A program made the translations under genes and the position numbers. A DNA stretch of 64,000 bases from Sanguinoderma infundibulare (lineage: Eukaryota > Basidiomycota > Agaricomycetes > Polyporales > Polyporaceae). The stretch spans positions 2,170,001 through 2,234,000 of the forward strand of contig JAVLRN010000003.1 in assembly GCA_032821775.1 (NCBI GenBank), written 5' to 3'. Below, one piece after another: positions 23,263 to 34,052 of the stretch. Each line of letters opens with the position of its first letter. Positions within the stretch are counted from its first letter, which is position 1. The notes below the pieces were generated by a model, which was not told the DNA's origin, searched no databases, and worked only from the letters and a program-made list of their open reading frames with translations.

Positions 23263-25488
23263 TCACTGCAGCCCCAGGCCCCTCCTCAGCGCGTCGGTCA
23301 GATCCCACTGGTCCGTGTCCCCGTGGACGTCGAACATGTTCACGCCGAGCATCCGCGCCTGCCGCACGAGCTGGCCCTTCATCTCGAGCGAGACCGGGTC
23401 GTCGTACGGCACGACCTGGCGCGCGTCCTTCGACCGCAGGAAGGGCGTGCTCGAGCACGTGTCCCAATTCCGCACGAACCCGTTCGTGCCCGCGAAGAGC
23501 CTCCGCGCCACCACGCGATTCTCGATCTCCGCACGTAGGTCCGCGACGCCTGGTCCGCTGAAGCTGTCGTCGTACGCGTCGCTCAAGTCGCTCGTGGCGG
23601 AATTGATCCCTGGCGCCCTGCGAGAATTAGAGACGGAGTAGGCCTGGAGAGCGCCCTGCTTGACGAGCTCGCGGAATTGAATTTGGCCATTGTCGGTCCC
23701 TCCGTCCTCGTTCTTCAACATCAGCACATTGCTCTTGCTGCCGGTACGACCACCGGGTAAGAGTCTCTCGATCCAGTTCTGCAGCCCGTCACGTCGCCTC
23801 CGAGTCTGCTTCCGTTCGTTCCGCAAAGAGAGGGCAGCTCCAGATCGAGAGATTTGCGGAAGAGGATGGAAAGCACGAGTCCGTAGGCGCGTCGCCGAAG
23901 ATCTAGACAGATATCCATAAGAAGGCACCCCGAGCACAAGCTTAGATGCAGGGAATCCAGCACGGGTCCAGGCGCGGAGGGCCGAAAGCGCATTTGCGGT
24001 CGGTTGGGTTGAGTTGTTGCATGCATTGCTGAGGGGTGCGTTCGGGCCAGGTGTGCTAGAAGCTGCGAAGAGAACCAACACAGTCGGGTATGAGGTCAAG
24101 CGAGGCGATAACATCGGACAGGACAGGTTGAACGGAAGAACTCGAAGCGAAGGAACGGGGGTGCCAAATCAACGAAGCCGAAGCAAAGTGAGGGGAGGAA
24201 AGGGGGAGATGGGAAGACGATAAGGATATGAAGGTACTCACATCCCCAGGTATCGTAGTTCATGAGCAGGACCCAGTCGAGCACCCTCGCGAAGTCCGCC
24301 ACATTGGCCATCGGATTCCCATCTGAGCCTGCGAACGGCACCGTTTGTGCCGCGGCGGTGATCTTCGCGTCAGGCGGGAGTACACTACGCAGGACGCGGA
24401 GGAATTCGAGGAAGTTTACGGAATCGGATGGGCTCACGATGTTCCCGCTGTTGCCATTCTGGCCGGGGTACTCCCAGTCGAGGTCAATGCCGTCCAGGCC
24501 AAATTGACGGTAGAGCGCGAGGAGGTTGTTGGCAAAGGCCGCGCGATTCCATGGAGTGGCCACCGCGGACGAGAAGAACCTTCAAAGGCAGCAGGTAAGC
24601 GACGGCCCTTAATGACATGAATGAAGCGGGTCCCGAGATGCATGCAGAAAGCACGGGGTAATCGACAGCGCGTTCAGGGCAGCGAAGTAGGGGTAGAAGA
24701 CGAGAGGAGGCGAAATGAAGGAAAGGAACGTACTTGCTCCCTGTCCAACCGCCTACACTGAGTTTGACGCGTTTGCCGCTGGCATGTGCTCGGGAGACGA
24801 GCCGCCGGAGGAGGTTCGGCGCGTCGTCCGAGTCATCCCAAAGAAGGGACATGTTCTCGTCGGGCACTGCAAAGGCGAAGTCTACCCAGTCGAACCGGGC
24901 GAAGTCGACCTTCTCCGGGGGATAGTTGTGTGCAACCCACTCGGGGTAGTAGGCCATAACGAGTGGACCCTGTCCGGAAGCGGAAGTCGATAAAATAGGG
25001 CCGAGTGATGAGGGCGGGGACGGCATCGCGCTCGGACTAGGGTCGGCGCTCGCGTCAAGGTGGGCGGCAAGAGGCGGGACCGTGCCTGCACTCGGATGAG
25101 AAGTAATATTGGAATCGGGGCGCTGGGGAGTGGCGGGAAAGGGAATGGACGGCGAGGGATAGGCAGGATGGGGTGCGGCTGGGGGAAGGAAGAGAACTGG
25201 CTCTGACTGGTCAGTTGTCGCTAAAGGCGAAGAGAGACGAGGATACGATGAGACGGAAGAAGCATGGATGGCGAATATCCAACCTGAAGGGGGTATGTAT
25301 GTGACTGTCTTTGTCTCGGTTTCAGCCAAGATGAGGACGGTCGCTGGCGTGGCAAGCACGGGATTACGGTCCTCGAGACCGGGGTGCAGAAGAGGTGGAT
25401 GTGCTTGCCAGGGTGGGGGAATGGAGCGGGCGAAGAGCGGGAAGAGAAGAGCAAGGGCGGCAAATCGAAGTCGGGGCTGGGGGATCAT
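23263..25488 (-). CDS. secreted GH18 chitinase
   Basis: Hydrolyses chitin; a secreted glycoside hydrolase family 18 enzyme. The start at 25488 (MIPQPRLRFAALALLFPLFA) gives a typical signal peptide, so it is preferred to an in-frame upstream ATG-like position at 25680. A Ser/Pro-rich linker of about 140 residues follows. The TIM-barrel domain begins LVMAYYPEWVAHNYPPEKVD. Strand motifs include KRVKLSVGGWTGSK and the catalytic DGIDLDWEYPG near 24466-24498, with the DxxDxDxE acid intact. Later motifs are DWVLLMNYDTWG, LVLGVPSYGYLS and GVNMFDVHGDTDQWDLTDAL at the C-terminus. Two introns are clear: about 24580-24735, giving GSKFFSSAVATPW, and about 24060-24244, giving DTWGSSSTPGPN. No carbohydrate-binding module is seen. 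Likely roles are wall remodelling or nutrient acquisition. Confidence 0.9.
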
Positions 25489-26968
25489 TGTACGTGTGAA
25501 TCGAGGTGTGTGCCGCGGAGGCGATATGAACTCGTTGGACGGGAAGGCGGATTGCAGCGAGCGAGAGGAAGGAGCGCTTGTAATGAGTGGTCCTGCCAGA
25601 GAACAGAGGGAGAAGGTGGACGGGAAAAGGGGAGGAAGACATGAATTAGAAGATGTTGGACGGTCGGGGAGGGCTGACAAGGGTGGTTGGCAGAAGATGG
25701 TATCTGCTGGGCCGGATTCTTAGCGGGGACTGGAGGTGGGAGGCGTTGATCGAGCGAAGGAGGAAAGTATTGCAGTGTGGGCGAATGCTTCCAAGCAGAT
25801 CAGCATTGTACGAAGATCGCGCTCGCGGGACATTGCGAGTCCGGAAAGGTGGGGCAGCGTCGAATTACCCACAGGGTGTCCATTATGCTCGAAGCGGACA
25901 ATGGACGGGGAGGCTGGTGGTCGTGATAAGGTGGTCGTGATGAGCGCACGAACTGTTGGGACCTCCGCGAAGGTCCGCACCTTACTGAATGGTTCGAAGG
26001 GGAGCCAAAGCAGGAGCGAGAACAACATGCATTCGATTAGGAGCGTGAGATGCGGTATGAACGTATAGATGGGAAGAAGATGAGACCGAGGACAAGCGAC
26101 GTTCAGGACGGACGGAAAATGGGACCTGAGACAGATTGCGGAGGGCATGGGTAGGTGCTTGGGGGCGAGGGAGGCGGGAATACGACGGAGGGGCGGGGAG
26201 TGTGCTAATTTGAATGGGGAAACAACAGTGGCGCGACGGGCGCAGATGGAGAAGGCGCAGCATAGTCAGACAAGGACGGAGAACGTCGCGACACGGGTTC
26301 GTGTCAGGGAAGCCGTCCAGGAGAGGCCTATCCGGACAGGGCACAGGCGGATTCTGTCCACGACGCGCCACGTCGGGCGGGGAGATGGCTGCAAGATGAC
26401 TGGCCACTGCCAGGCCACTTGGCCACTCGTCGGCCCATGGACGCAGCGGGAGAAGGCAAGACCGATATTGACGGAGAGGTGGCCAGCCGAGATTAGCCGA
26501 CATCCCGATATGGACCGCATACACTCGAGTCGGGCACCGGCGCCTCTGTCGACTTGAACGCTGTCTGAGAAAATGCTTCCGGGCATGCGCCCCATCGACC
26601 TCGAGTGGCAAGCGCGGCTTCCCACAGCGCGCTGCGCTTGCAAATGCAATCTATCGCCCAGCTCGGACGGCTGATGTGCCGATAGGGCCGGACAGGGTTC
26701 AGGTGAGCGCTACGAAACATGTGCTGGCGTTTGCAAACTCGAGGCGTTTCGAATCTCGGAATCTTCGCAGTTGTGCCAGCTGTCTGCTTCGCTTCTTCAC
26801 AGCACAGAGCCCAGATTAACTTTGATGCAGCAGCCAATGGCACATGCCTCCTTGTTTTGTCCGTGCCCCTAGCTTTCTCTCCGGGCGGAGTGCATATATA
26901 GCCCCGCCCTCCTCCCCGATCACTCTGCCATTCCCTGAGCAGCCGACGAGCCTCCTGGTGCACTAGCC
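25489..26968. promoter_or_regulatory. divergent promoter region chitinase / Pro-Ser-rich orphan
   Basis: 1.48 kb between divergent genes. On the plus strand a consensus TATA box, catatata at 26893-26900, lies about 70 bases before the ATG at 26969. Three copies of ggccact occur close together at about 26401-26427. The remaining open frames on both strands have no recognisable content. Confidence 0.5.
26893..26900 (+). promoter_or_regulatory. TATA box of the Pro/Ser-rich orphan
   Basis: catatata followed by a C-rich, pyrimidine-rich leader and the ATG about 70 bases downstream; a classic fungal core promoter arrangement. Confidence 0.6.
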
Positions 26969-27652
26969 ATGTCCCTCTATCCTCCTCCCCGAATGCCTTC
27001 GCCTCAGCTCGTTCCCGCCTCCCTCCCCTCGCCACCCATCTTTCCGAGGCGCGTCTCCTCCCGCTCCCGCCTCCACCTCCCACACAACCTCAATGAGCCT
27101 CCAATCCCTCCTCGGCTAGTCGGCTCCCCTCTCCTCGACAAGCTCGTCAACCCTCACCCTGCCACTCTCACGCCCAAGATTCAAAAACAACTCTGGTTCG
27201 ATGGGGACGAGTTTGGCACCCGGATATTCAACCCAACACAATCCGACTTTTCACAAGGTTTTTCCTTCTCTCAGTCCTCTCCCCCATCCTCTCCCCGCGG
27301 TGCACCAACCAGGCGTTTGCAGCGTCGCACGTCCTCCATCGCGCTAGCAGCCCGCGCCCGTTCACATTCTCCCCCGCCCCCACAACAGCCCTCCGTGGCG
27401 ATCCCACCCGTCCCTCCCATCCCTTCCTCGGCCTTCGATTGCCCAGGCGCCAAACGTCCTGTCCTCCGTACCCCGCCTCACTCTCCCACTCGCGCCCGTC
27501 CAACCCAGATTATCATTCCCGATCTTGCATCCGTCAGCCCGTCCACTTCCACCCCTAACCGCCTCCCATCACCAGCGCTCCGGCCACACCACTCCCGTTC
27601 TCGTCCTAGTGCCAGTCCGAGGCGCCGAGCGTTAGGCTCTGAGTCCCATTGA
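26969..27652 (+). CDS. Pro/Ser-rich hypothetical protein
   Basis: Intronless reading frame of 227 residues starting MSLYPPPRMPSPQLVPASLP. It is preceded by a strong TATA box and a pyrimidine-rich leader, which support expression. About half the residues are Pro, Ser or Arg and the protein is probably disordered. One ordered-looking island reads KIQKQLWFDGDEFGTRIFNP at about residues 70-90. Several SP and RRxS-like sites could be phosphorylated. No domain, signal peptide or membrane segment is seen. It is unrecognised; a lineage-specific regulatory protein is one possibility, a chance frame in GC-rich DNA another, but codon choice (C-ending codons) resembles real genes here. Confidence 0.5.
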   Translation: MSLYPPPRMPSPQLVPASLPSPPIFPRRVSSRSRLHLPHNLNEPPIPPRLVGSPLLDKLVNPHPATLTPKIQKQLWFDGDEFGTRIFNPTQSDFSQGFSFSQSSPPSSPRGAPTRRLQRRTSSIALAARARSHSPPPPQQPSVAIPPVPPIPSSAFDCPGAKRPVLRTPPHSPTRARPTQIIIPDLASVSPSTSTPNRLPSPALRPHHSRSRPSASPRRRALGSESH

Positions 27653-30600
27653 ACCGCGATCTGCCCTTGCTCTCACCATAAGCACCATCAATATTTGCTT
27701 GCCGTGATGACGCGGCGCGATGGGACCCTTGCCTGCGCACCATGGACCGATGCGATGGGGTCGGGCTTGCACGATATTCCCAGCTCACCACAGGGGGAGG
27801 TCCAACCAATCCTCTTTACCTGACCTCCCCCTAAACCCCGGATCACCTTGCCGCGCGCTGCGCTAGCTGTCGAACGCGGCTCTAGTGCAACTATGTCGTG
27901 CGTCGCGACGGAACCATCGCAGCTTAATGTCGCCCATCCTCAGGGCATTACTCGGACCTTATTTCTCTCGGGGCTGGTGTCTCGCACGTTATCAACCGCG
28001 GCACGCTCAAAGTTGCTGTCCTACGATCGCATACACTATCGCCACATTTTATTCTCCACCGTCGTCATTCTCTTATCTGTCTGATATTCATTTCGTGTAC
28101 ATTCACACTCGTTCTTGTCCCATTTTCTTCTCTCGCATATGGCATAGCATTTCGCTCCATCACCACTTTCATTGTACATATAGATCTCCTGCATCCTTCG
28201 CTGTCTGTTTAACCCCCTTTACACTATCTTATGGCATATAATCCCTCGTAGATCTAGCACCGAATCGGTGCTCTAGTCCATTGCAGGCTCCGCCCGTGTA
28301 CGTAGTTGAACGTGCTGTGTTTGTAGGCTAAACAACTGTAAAACATGAAATGCAACCATCAGCCTCGTCGCACTGCGCCACAACACCTATCTGCTCCACA
28401 CAGCTTCCGTATGACATGTGCTTCGACAGCAAGAATGAAGCCCTGTCGATGATAAGTATTTGACTACATGAATGTGCGCACTTCGCCCACCTCGTGGGCC
28501 CTGACGTGGAATCCGAACATAGGGCCTGAGTCAGGGGACAACATTCAACGTCAGCAGAAGATTATTTCGCTGGGCGCGCCACCCAGTGGTATGTGTCCAC
28601 GCTAGAAGCTGACGAGCCGCCGAGCGTTGCAACGTGAACGTATCGCCGACGCTATGTCGCGTTGTTTCCGGGCATGTTGCGCTCGCGCTCAAGTCTGCCG
28701 TATGGATGACGGTCGTCGTCGCCTCCGGACAAATGTCGAATATATTGCCAATATCCGCCCCGGCCACGTCTGCGTCCGAAGGGTGATGAGACATTGCTAT
28801 TTCCCGACGCACGCACGTCCCGGGCCCGTCGCCCAACACGGCGCTTTATACGCTGAAAGAATGTGTCCGGGCGGCGTGTGCTGGCATGACATCATGTCGC
28901 GGTGATGCCACCGTTCCGACGCGGCGTTCGCTGTGCATGAACAAAGCACAAACGGTGCTAGTGCTGGTACTAGTATGCGTAGTCCTGGCGGTGACTTACT
29001 CAGATTTCGTGATTGGCACAGACCCGCATGCGTCGCAATGGGCAGCAGGCGGTGGCACTAGGATGGCTAGGAAGGACCGCGGTGTGGCCGGCATTGCATT
29101 ATTCAGACCACAGAGAGATGCTATGCGAGACATACCACGCCTTCATGCGGGGACATGGAGATGGATGGATAGCGGTGTCGGGCCACCGGTAAGCCCACCA
29201 TGCCTGACGCGCTCGACTGCGGCCGCTGGCTCGCAGAGACACTCGGGCCCAATTTGAACACCAGTCCAAGTTGGCAAGTCAGCGGTCGGCGACCGCCCTC
29301 GGGGTTGATCGCCCGACATGGCGCACCCCGCGCAGTCCGGAGCGCAAAACGTCCACACAGGGAACACCGTTGAGAGCGAGGGACAGGGAGCAAAGCGCGC
29401 GCTCACCTGAAGTCGTTCAGCGGCGTACGCCAGCGCCGACTTGGAAGGAGGACCCTTGTGCCTTCGGGGCGCGACGCGGTCTCGGAGCCGGAGCGACGCG
29501 CCCTCTGGGGGTTCGGGCATGGACATGATCTGGTCAATGAATCGGGACGGGCTTCTTTGCGGTTCGCTATGTATGTCCATGTCACTGGCGAAGCGCGGGC
29601 TTCCTGCGGTGCCTGCGAAGAAGTTCGAATATCAATAACATTTCAGACCAATTTCCAGTCTTCCCGCCTTGGGCGATCTGCCTGGCGGGACGCCTGCGGC
29701 CTGGGCGTAGGGAGCGCCACGCTCTGGAGATTGGGAGGCCCTCGGCAGGCGGGCAAGTGTTGGGCCAAGAATATCCGGTGTGTGTGACATGCAGCGGGCT
29801 CCGACCCTGTACTTACATGCACACGTCGAACGAAGCTACGAAGAGCCCCAAGGGGCACAAGCCATCAGCGCGCCAGGGCCGTCAGCGACTCCTGGACCAA
29901 CTCCGACCAAGGGCCAGCGTCGGTCCGGGCAGCGGACCCTGACCGACCCGTGAATGCAGGACTCGGAAAATGGATTGGCACTCACGTCCACGTTGCCATC
30001 GTCCTTGCCAACGGCCTGATTCCTTCACGGCGGGCGAGATGGGCGGAATGCGGTGCCCCCAGGTTCATCAAAACGGGGTGAGCGACGCGTTGATGCGACT
30101 CTATCAAGTCGGGGCGTGTGACCGAGACCTGCGAGTGCATAAAGTGTGTGAGCGTAATTATTGCTGTGCCCAATGAGTGTGATCGTCCGCTTGCCATTCG
30201 ACGTGCGAAGTCTACACTTTGCGAGAAGGGCCGCATCAAGGCTCCGAGTAATCGGGGTACGTAAGTGAACTGTAGCACCGGGTGAAGGATGTAATAACTG
30301 ACGATGATTGATTTTGCGGAGAGACTTGGCGTATGATATGACCGACGGACTCGCAAACGGAATTCGATGGGACGTAATTATGCGTGGGGTTGCAGATCAT
30401 AAACCACGGATCGGAACATCCAGCGAAGTCCACTTATCGCAACCCAATGGCTTCCGAGTGGGCAGGGGGGTCCTGCGTGCATGTAGTGGTCGATGGTCAC
30501 GGCAAAATCGAAGCAGTTACCGTTGCGTGCAAAGCTGTCTTCACACATTCAGGCTTGACTCGAAGGAGATAAACGGGTGATTCGAATGACGCACCTAGCA

Positions 30601-31356
30601 TGAGGTCGTGCTGAGAAGTTGTGATGATCGACTGGCCTATTTCGTTGGGGTCCCTTGCAATTGTCACGTAAGAGCGAACGACGGCGTGATGATGAAAGGC
30701 CTGTTGAGCGAAGTTGGGGTGAGTACCGTATCGCAGTATGGTCCGCGTCCCATAAGACAGCCTTATGGAGACATTACATCCCGAGGAGTCCTCCGCATGC
30801 AGTGTAAGAGGGGGGAGGGGGGAATTAGCTACACATTATCATTTAGTTGCACTAGGGTGATGTGAGGTTCATCGCAGGAAGTTGCGCGAGGGACATTCCG
30901 AAGAAAGGGGAACATACGATTCTTGTGTAGCCATACATTCGTCGTGTGGGATATATGCTATCCAGGTCTGTCCAAGAACGGCTACAAATATGACAGGGGA
31001 GGGTTACTTGCGGGTAGTATATTCATGGTGTCAGATCCGAACCAGAAGGTCATGTTGATGTCACGGGTCGAGACTACAAATGCTCGTGGTGAGATGATAG
31101 GTCAGCAGATGTGCACAGTAGACAGCAGGTGAGGAAAGGGCAGAGGAGGATAGATACATCGAGGCGATTCCGCAAAGCATTACGACGATAGACAATGGAG
31201 TGCGAACATAGTATAATACAACTGTGGGCAGAACACGGTCCAGATACGGATAAGTTAGACTCGGTGAATACATGACGCAAGATCCTGAGGAGAGCGTCGT
31301 ACCGTATGTAATAAACAACACAAAGCGTGCATCCTGCACGCCACTAGAGCGTCCGA
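27653..31356. other. 3.7 kb gene-poor region
   Basis: Apart from one weak candidate gene (29121-29790, minus), no coding pattern, tRNA or transposon domain was recognised. The region is more AT-rich than its neighbours, and open frames are short on both strands. A perfect short inverted repeat with an 8-base stem (agcaccga / tcggtgct, one-base loop) is at 28256-28272. It may be decayed repeat sequence or hold unrecognised non-coding RNAs. Confidence 0.4.
29121..29790 (-). CDS. candidate hypothetical gene with two or three exons
   Basis: A plausible model starts at 29790 with MSHTPDILGPTLARLPRASQ and stays open for about 47 codons. It then crosses an acceptor-like tcgcag at about 29612-29617 into an open exon reading PRFASDMDIHSEPQRSPSRF then IDQIMSMPEPPEGASLRLRD and SKSALAYAAERLQ. 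That exon ends at a GTGAGC donor near 29406. A last exon could be SSASGMVGLPVARHRYPSIS ending at 29121. The first intron would be only 36 bases if the nearest donor is used, which is too short, so that join is doubtful. No homologue is recognised. The exon around 29407-29611 is the most gene-like part. Confidence 0.28.
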
Positions 31357-32606
31357 TTACAGTCCCATACGTTCCGCCAACGTTCGGTCCCCTCCATTCG
31401 CGAAAGAATCGGTGTTGTTAGTGTTGCCGTTTGTTCGTTTGCCCCCTCCCCGGCGACCACCCCCACCTCCACCACCTCCGGGGCCGCCCCCGCCCCCACC
31501 CGCATTCCGACGGGACGACCTGTCATGCTCACGGTCACGGTCGCGCTCCCGCTCACGTTCGCGGTCGCGATCTCTGGCACGGTCCCGGTCCCTGTTGCGT
31601 TCCCGGACCCGATCACGGTCCCTGTCTCTGTGTGGCGGACGGTCGCGTTCCCGCAAAGGGGATCGAGGTCTGGAGCGGTTGTCGTCGTCCACGTCCATGC
31701 CGCTACCACCGTCGTTTAGCTTCCGGTCAGCGGAAGCACGAGAATCTCGGGAGCGGCCGCGGGGCTGAGTAGCGTTGGCTGCTGATAGGTGCGGTTTGGG
31801 AGGGATGGGGAGGGGGGCATTGGACGCGGTAGGAGATATCTGAGACTCGGAGAGACGGGGCTTTTTGTGGGCTCGCGGTCCAGTGGGCGGCAGCTTGCCT
31901 GTGCCGTTGGACATGTGCGGGGGGAGTTGGTGGGTCCGAGACGCTGGTGAAGGTTGGTGAACGGGGTGGTTTTGGCGCCCATGGGACTGGAGCAGCGCAT
32001 CTTGCGACTTGTCGAGTTCAGCGCTACGGCGTGTGCGGGTCAGGGGAGCTGCAGCGGACAGAAACACGGGAGACGGTGCACGCACGACAGAGACGCAATG
32101 ACCTGGTGTGATTCTACAATCCCCACGACCGTCAATCGGGCTGCCACCGAAGAACGCACGCGCCAAACACACCTCTTAGAGCTCCTTCGAGCTTCTGGAC
32201 TACCCGTCTCAAAGCACGGACGTCCTCCTTCAGCCGCCCCGTCTCTCCCGTCTTCAACAACTCGTAGAGCTCGTCGTTTTCTTCTTGGAGCATCTTGGCT
32301 CTTTGTATGAGTGCAGTGGTAACTGAGCCGGAGCCGGATGTGGCTGCGGATCCGCGTTGCGTGAGGTGGGGCAACAACAACGACATCAACGCTGGTGGAA
32401 TAGTGGTGGGCTCCGTAGCGGAAGCGGAAGGTTGGTTCGCGAGAAACTGGCGTAAATGCGTGACTTCATCCTGCGAGGACGCGTCGAAGTGTAAGCAGAG
32501 AAATCGGTTGCGAGTAGGCGATACGCACTGTAAGTTCTGCCACCTGCGCGTCGCGTTGACGCAGGAGGGTCTCTAGTTCCAATTCTCGTGGCGTTGGAAC
32601 GTCCAT
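31357..32606 (-). CDS. WTAP/Mum2-like subunit of the m6A mRNA methyltransferase complex
   Basis: Resembles WTAP (animals) and Mum2 (yeast), the coiled-coil scaffold that recruits the METTL3/Ime4 methyltransferase to mRNA. The start at 32606 gives MDVPTPRELELETLLRQRDA. After one intron (about 32463-32526) comes DEVTHLRQFLANQPSA, and then the core ALIQRAKMLQEENDELYELL with TGETGRLKEDVRALRRVVQK. After a second intron (about 32050-32175) the coil continues LSAELDKSQDALLQSHGR. The pattern 'LIQRA..L..EN.ELYELL..G..GRL' is the WTAP-family signature. The C-terminal half is disordered: an Arg-Asp/Arg-Glu repeat (about 31510-31640) like splicing-factor tails, and a Gly-rich block (about 31440-31505). 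It stops at 31357. A nuclear location is expected. An unrelated RD-rich coiled-coil protein is the alternative. Confidence 0.68.
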
Positions 32607-34052
32607 GGCGAGCACGGATGGAAAGACGGCGCGCCGACCGTCGAGGAGTGTGTGGCCAAGGAAGGGAGGAGGACAGTGTCCGCGGGAACAGCGAGTAGAC
32701 CCCGCCCACCCCGCGAATATCGGCCACGTGGCGCTCGCGTGCGCTTTCAATTAGGCCTCCCGACTCTGAGTCCACCCCGCAACTTGAAGTTGCTGGCATA
32801 CATACCCCGGTCGTTCAAACTCGGGCACAGCGAGTGGGGTAGCGGACGTAGTATACAGCTTGCTGTGCAATGGATGTGTACACGGACGCATGGAGCAAAC
32901 ATGCCCCTGATGGTAACACACCCGCTGCTACCTGATGCTGACATCCATTCCCACCTCATCCTTCCGGTGTTTGCAGTGCCAAGCCACTTGCAGTTAGGTT
33001 TGCGGCTTCTTTGTTGCTTTGAAGGAACAAGCTCCCAACGACTGCGACCAATGTCAACTCAAATCGCATGCCCCAGCGAGAAGGGACGGTTGCATGTCGT
33101 GGGGCGGTGAGATTACACATAGCTATAGGCAGTGCTAGTGAGCACTATGGAGGTGGTGCGGCTGGAGGGTTTGGATAAATTTATTGGTCCGATGGTCGAC
33201 TGGCGGACCAAAACGTGCTAAGGGTCTGGGTTTTATCCTAACCCCCGCCAATAATTGGACAGTGCGCCGCTCGGTACGGAGTGGCTGAGATAACTAATAG
33301 AACGGATTGTGGACACCACTTGCAGTGTTCCTCTAGGAGTCTTTCTCATCATGTGCCGGCCTTACATCGTTGACACTGTCACTCACCAGCGTGGCTTCCT
33401 TGCATCATGTCAAGCATTTCGAAGAAAGACCTTTTAAACAGGACCAACGCATGTACAGTTCCGAGCTGACCGTCAGCGTGAGGAACGAGTCAACGACGTT
33501 TCACTGCACCCGCCCTTCGAGTTCTTCCAATCGGAATACGTGACACAGAAGATTGGCCAGCGGGTGTGTATAATTGGTCCCACATCAGGTTCTTCGACTC
33601 ACGCATATGCATCAACACAGACAACGTTTTGTAGCTCACAAGTCTACCGGAATCCGGCCTCCTAGTTCGCCGTGATCTACGCCGACCTGTATGTCGTCCG
33701 ATTGCTTCGAGCCAGTCCAGGAATCCACAACTTACGAAACTCATGCATCTGTCCAGCAGGAAGAACGGTAAGAGGGTGCATCTTTCTCCATGCGTACAGG
33801 CACCACTACGATCCACCTGTCTGACCCCTCGGCATGGTCTTGCCAAACACTGCGGATCTGTAGGTCATCTGCCGTTGCGCTAGATCTTCCTCCAAGCCGC
33901 GCCCCGGGCTGTGGCTGCTTTCTGATTGCCCGTGTGGGATGCGAACCGATGGGTCCAGGCGATTTATTCCCGCCCCGGATCGGGGTACTTATTGGCGGGT
34001 GCGTCTTCTCCCTCGACTTCGATCTCCTTCTTGGACCTCTCGCGAGCTCATT
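32607..34052. other. 1.45 kb intergenic region
   Basis: Lies between the divergent WTAP-like and first glutaminase genes. Open frames such as 33490-33846 (minus) show no family motif. The stretch just upstream of 34053 is pyrimidine-rich with a weak tttatt at about 33963. Nothing else is supported. Confidence 0.35.

Noticed and set aside
25489..25680. Longer N-terminus for the chitinase from 25680
   Set aside because: The downstream ATG at 25488 starts a clean signal peptide, whereas the extension would bury it.
30923..31132. Plus-strand open frame of 69 codons in the gene-poor region
   Set aside because: No recognisable motif and no splice-supported extension; insufficient for a gene call.
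33490..33846. 118-codon minus-strand open frame between WTAP-like and glutaminase genes
   Set aside because: No family motif, no promoter signal and irregular composition; likely chance.
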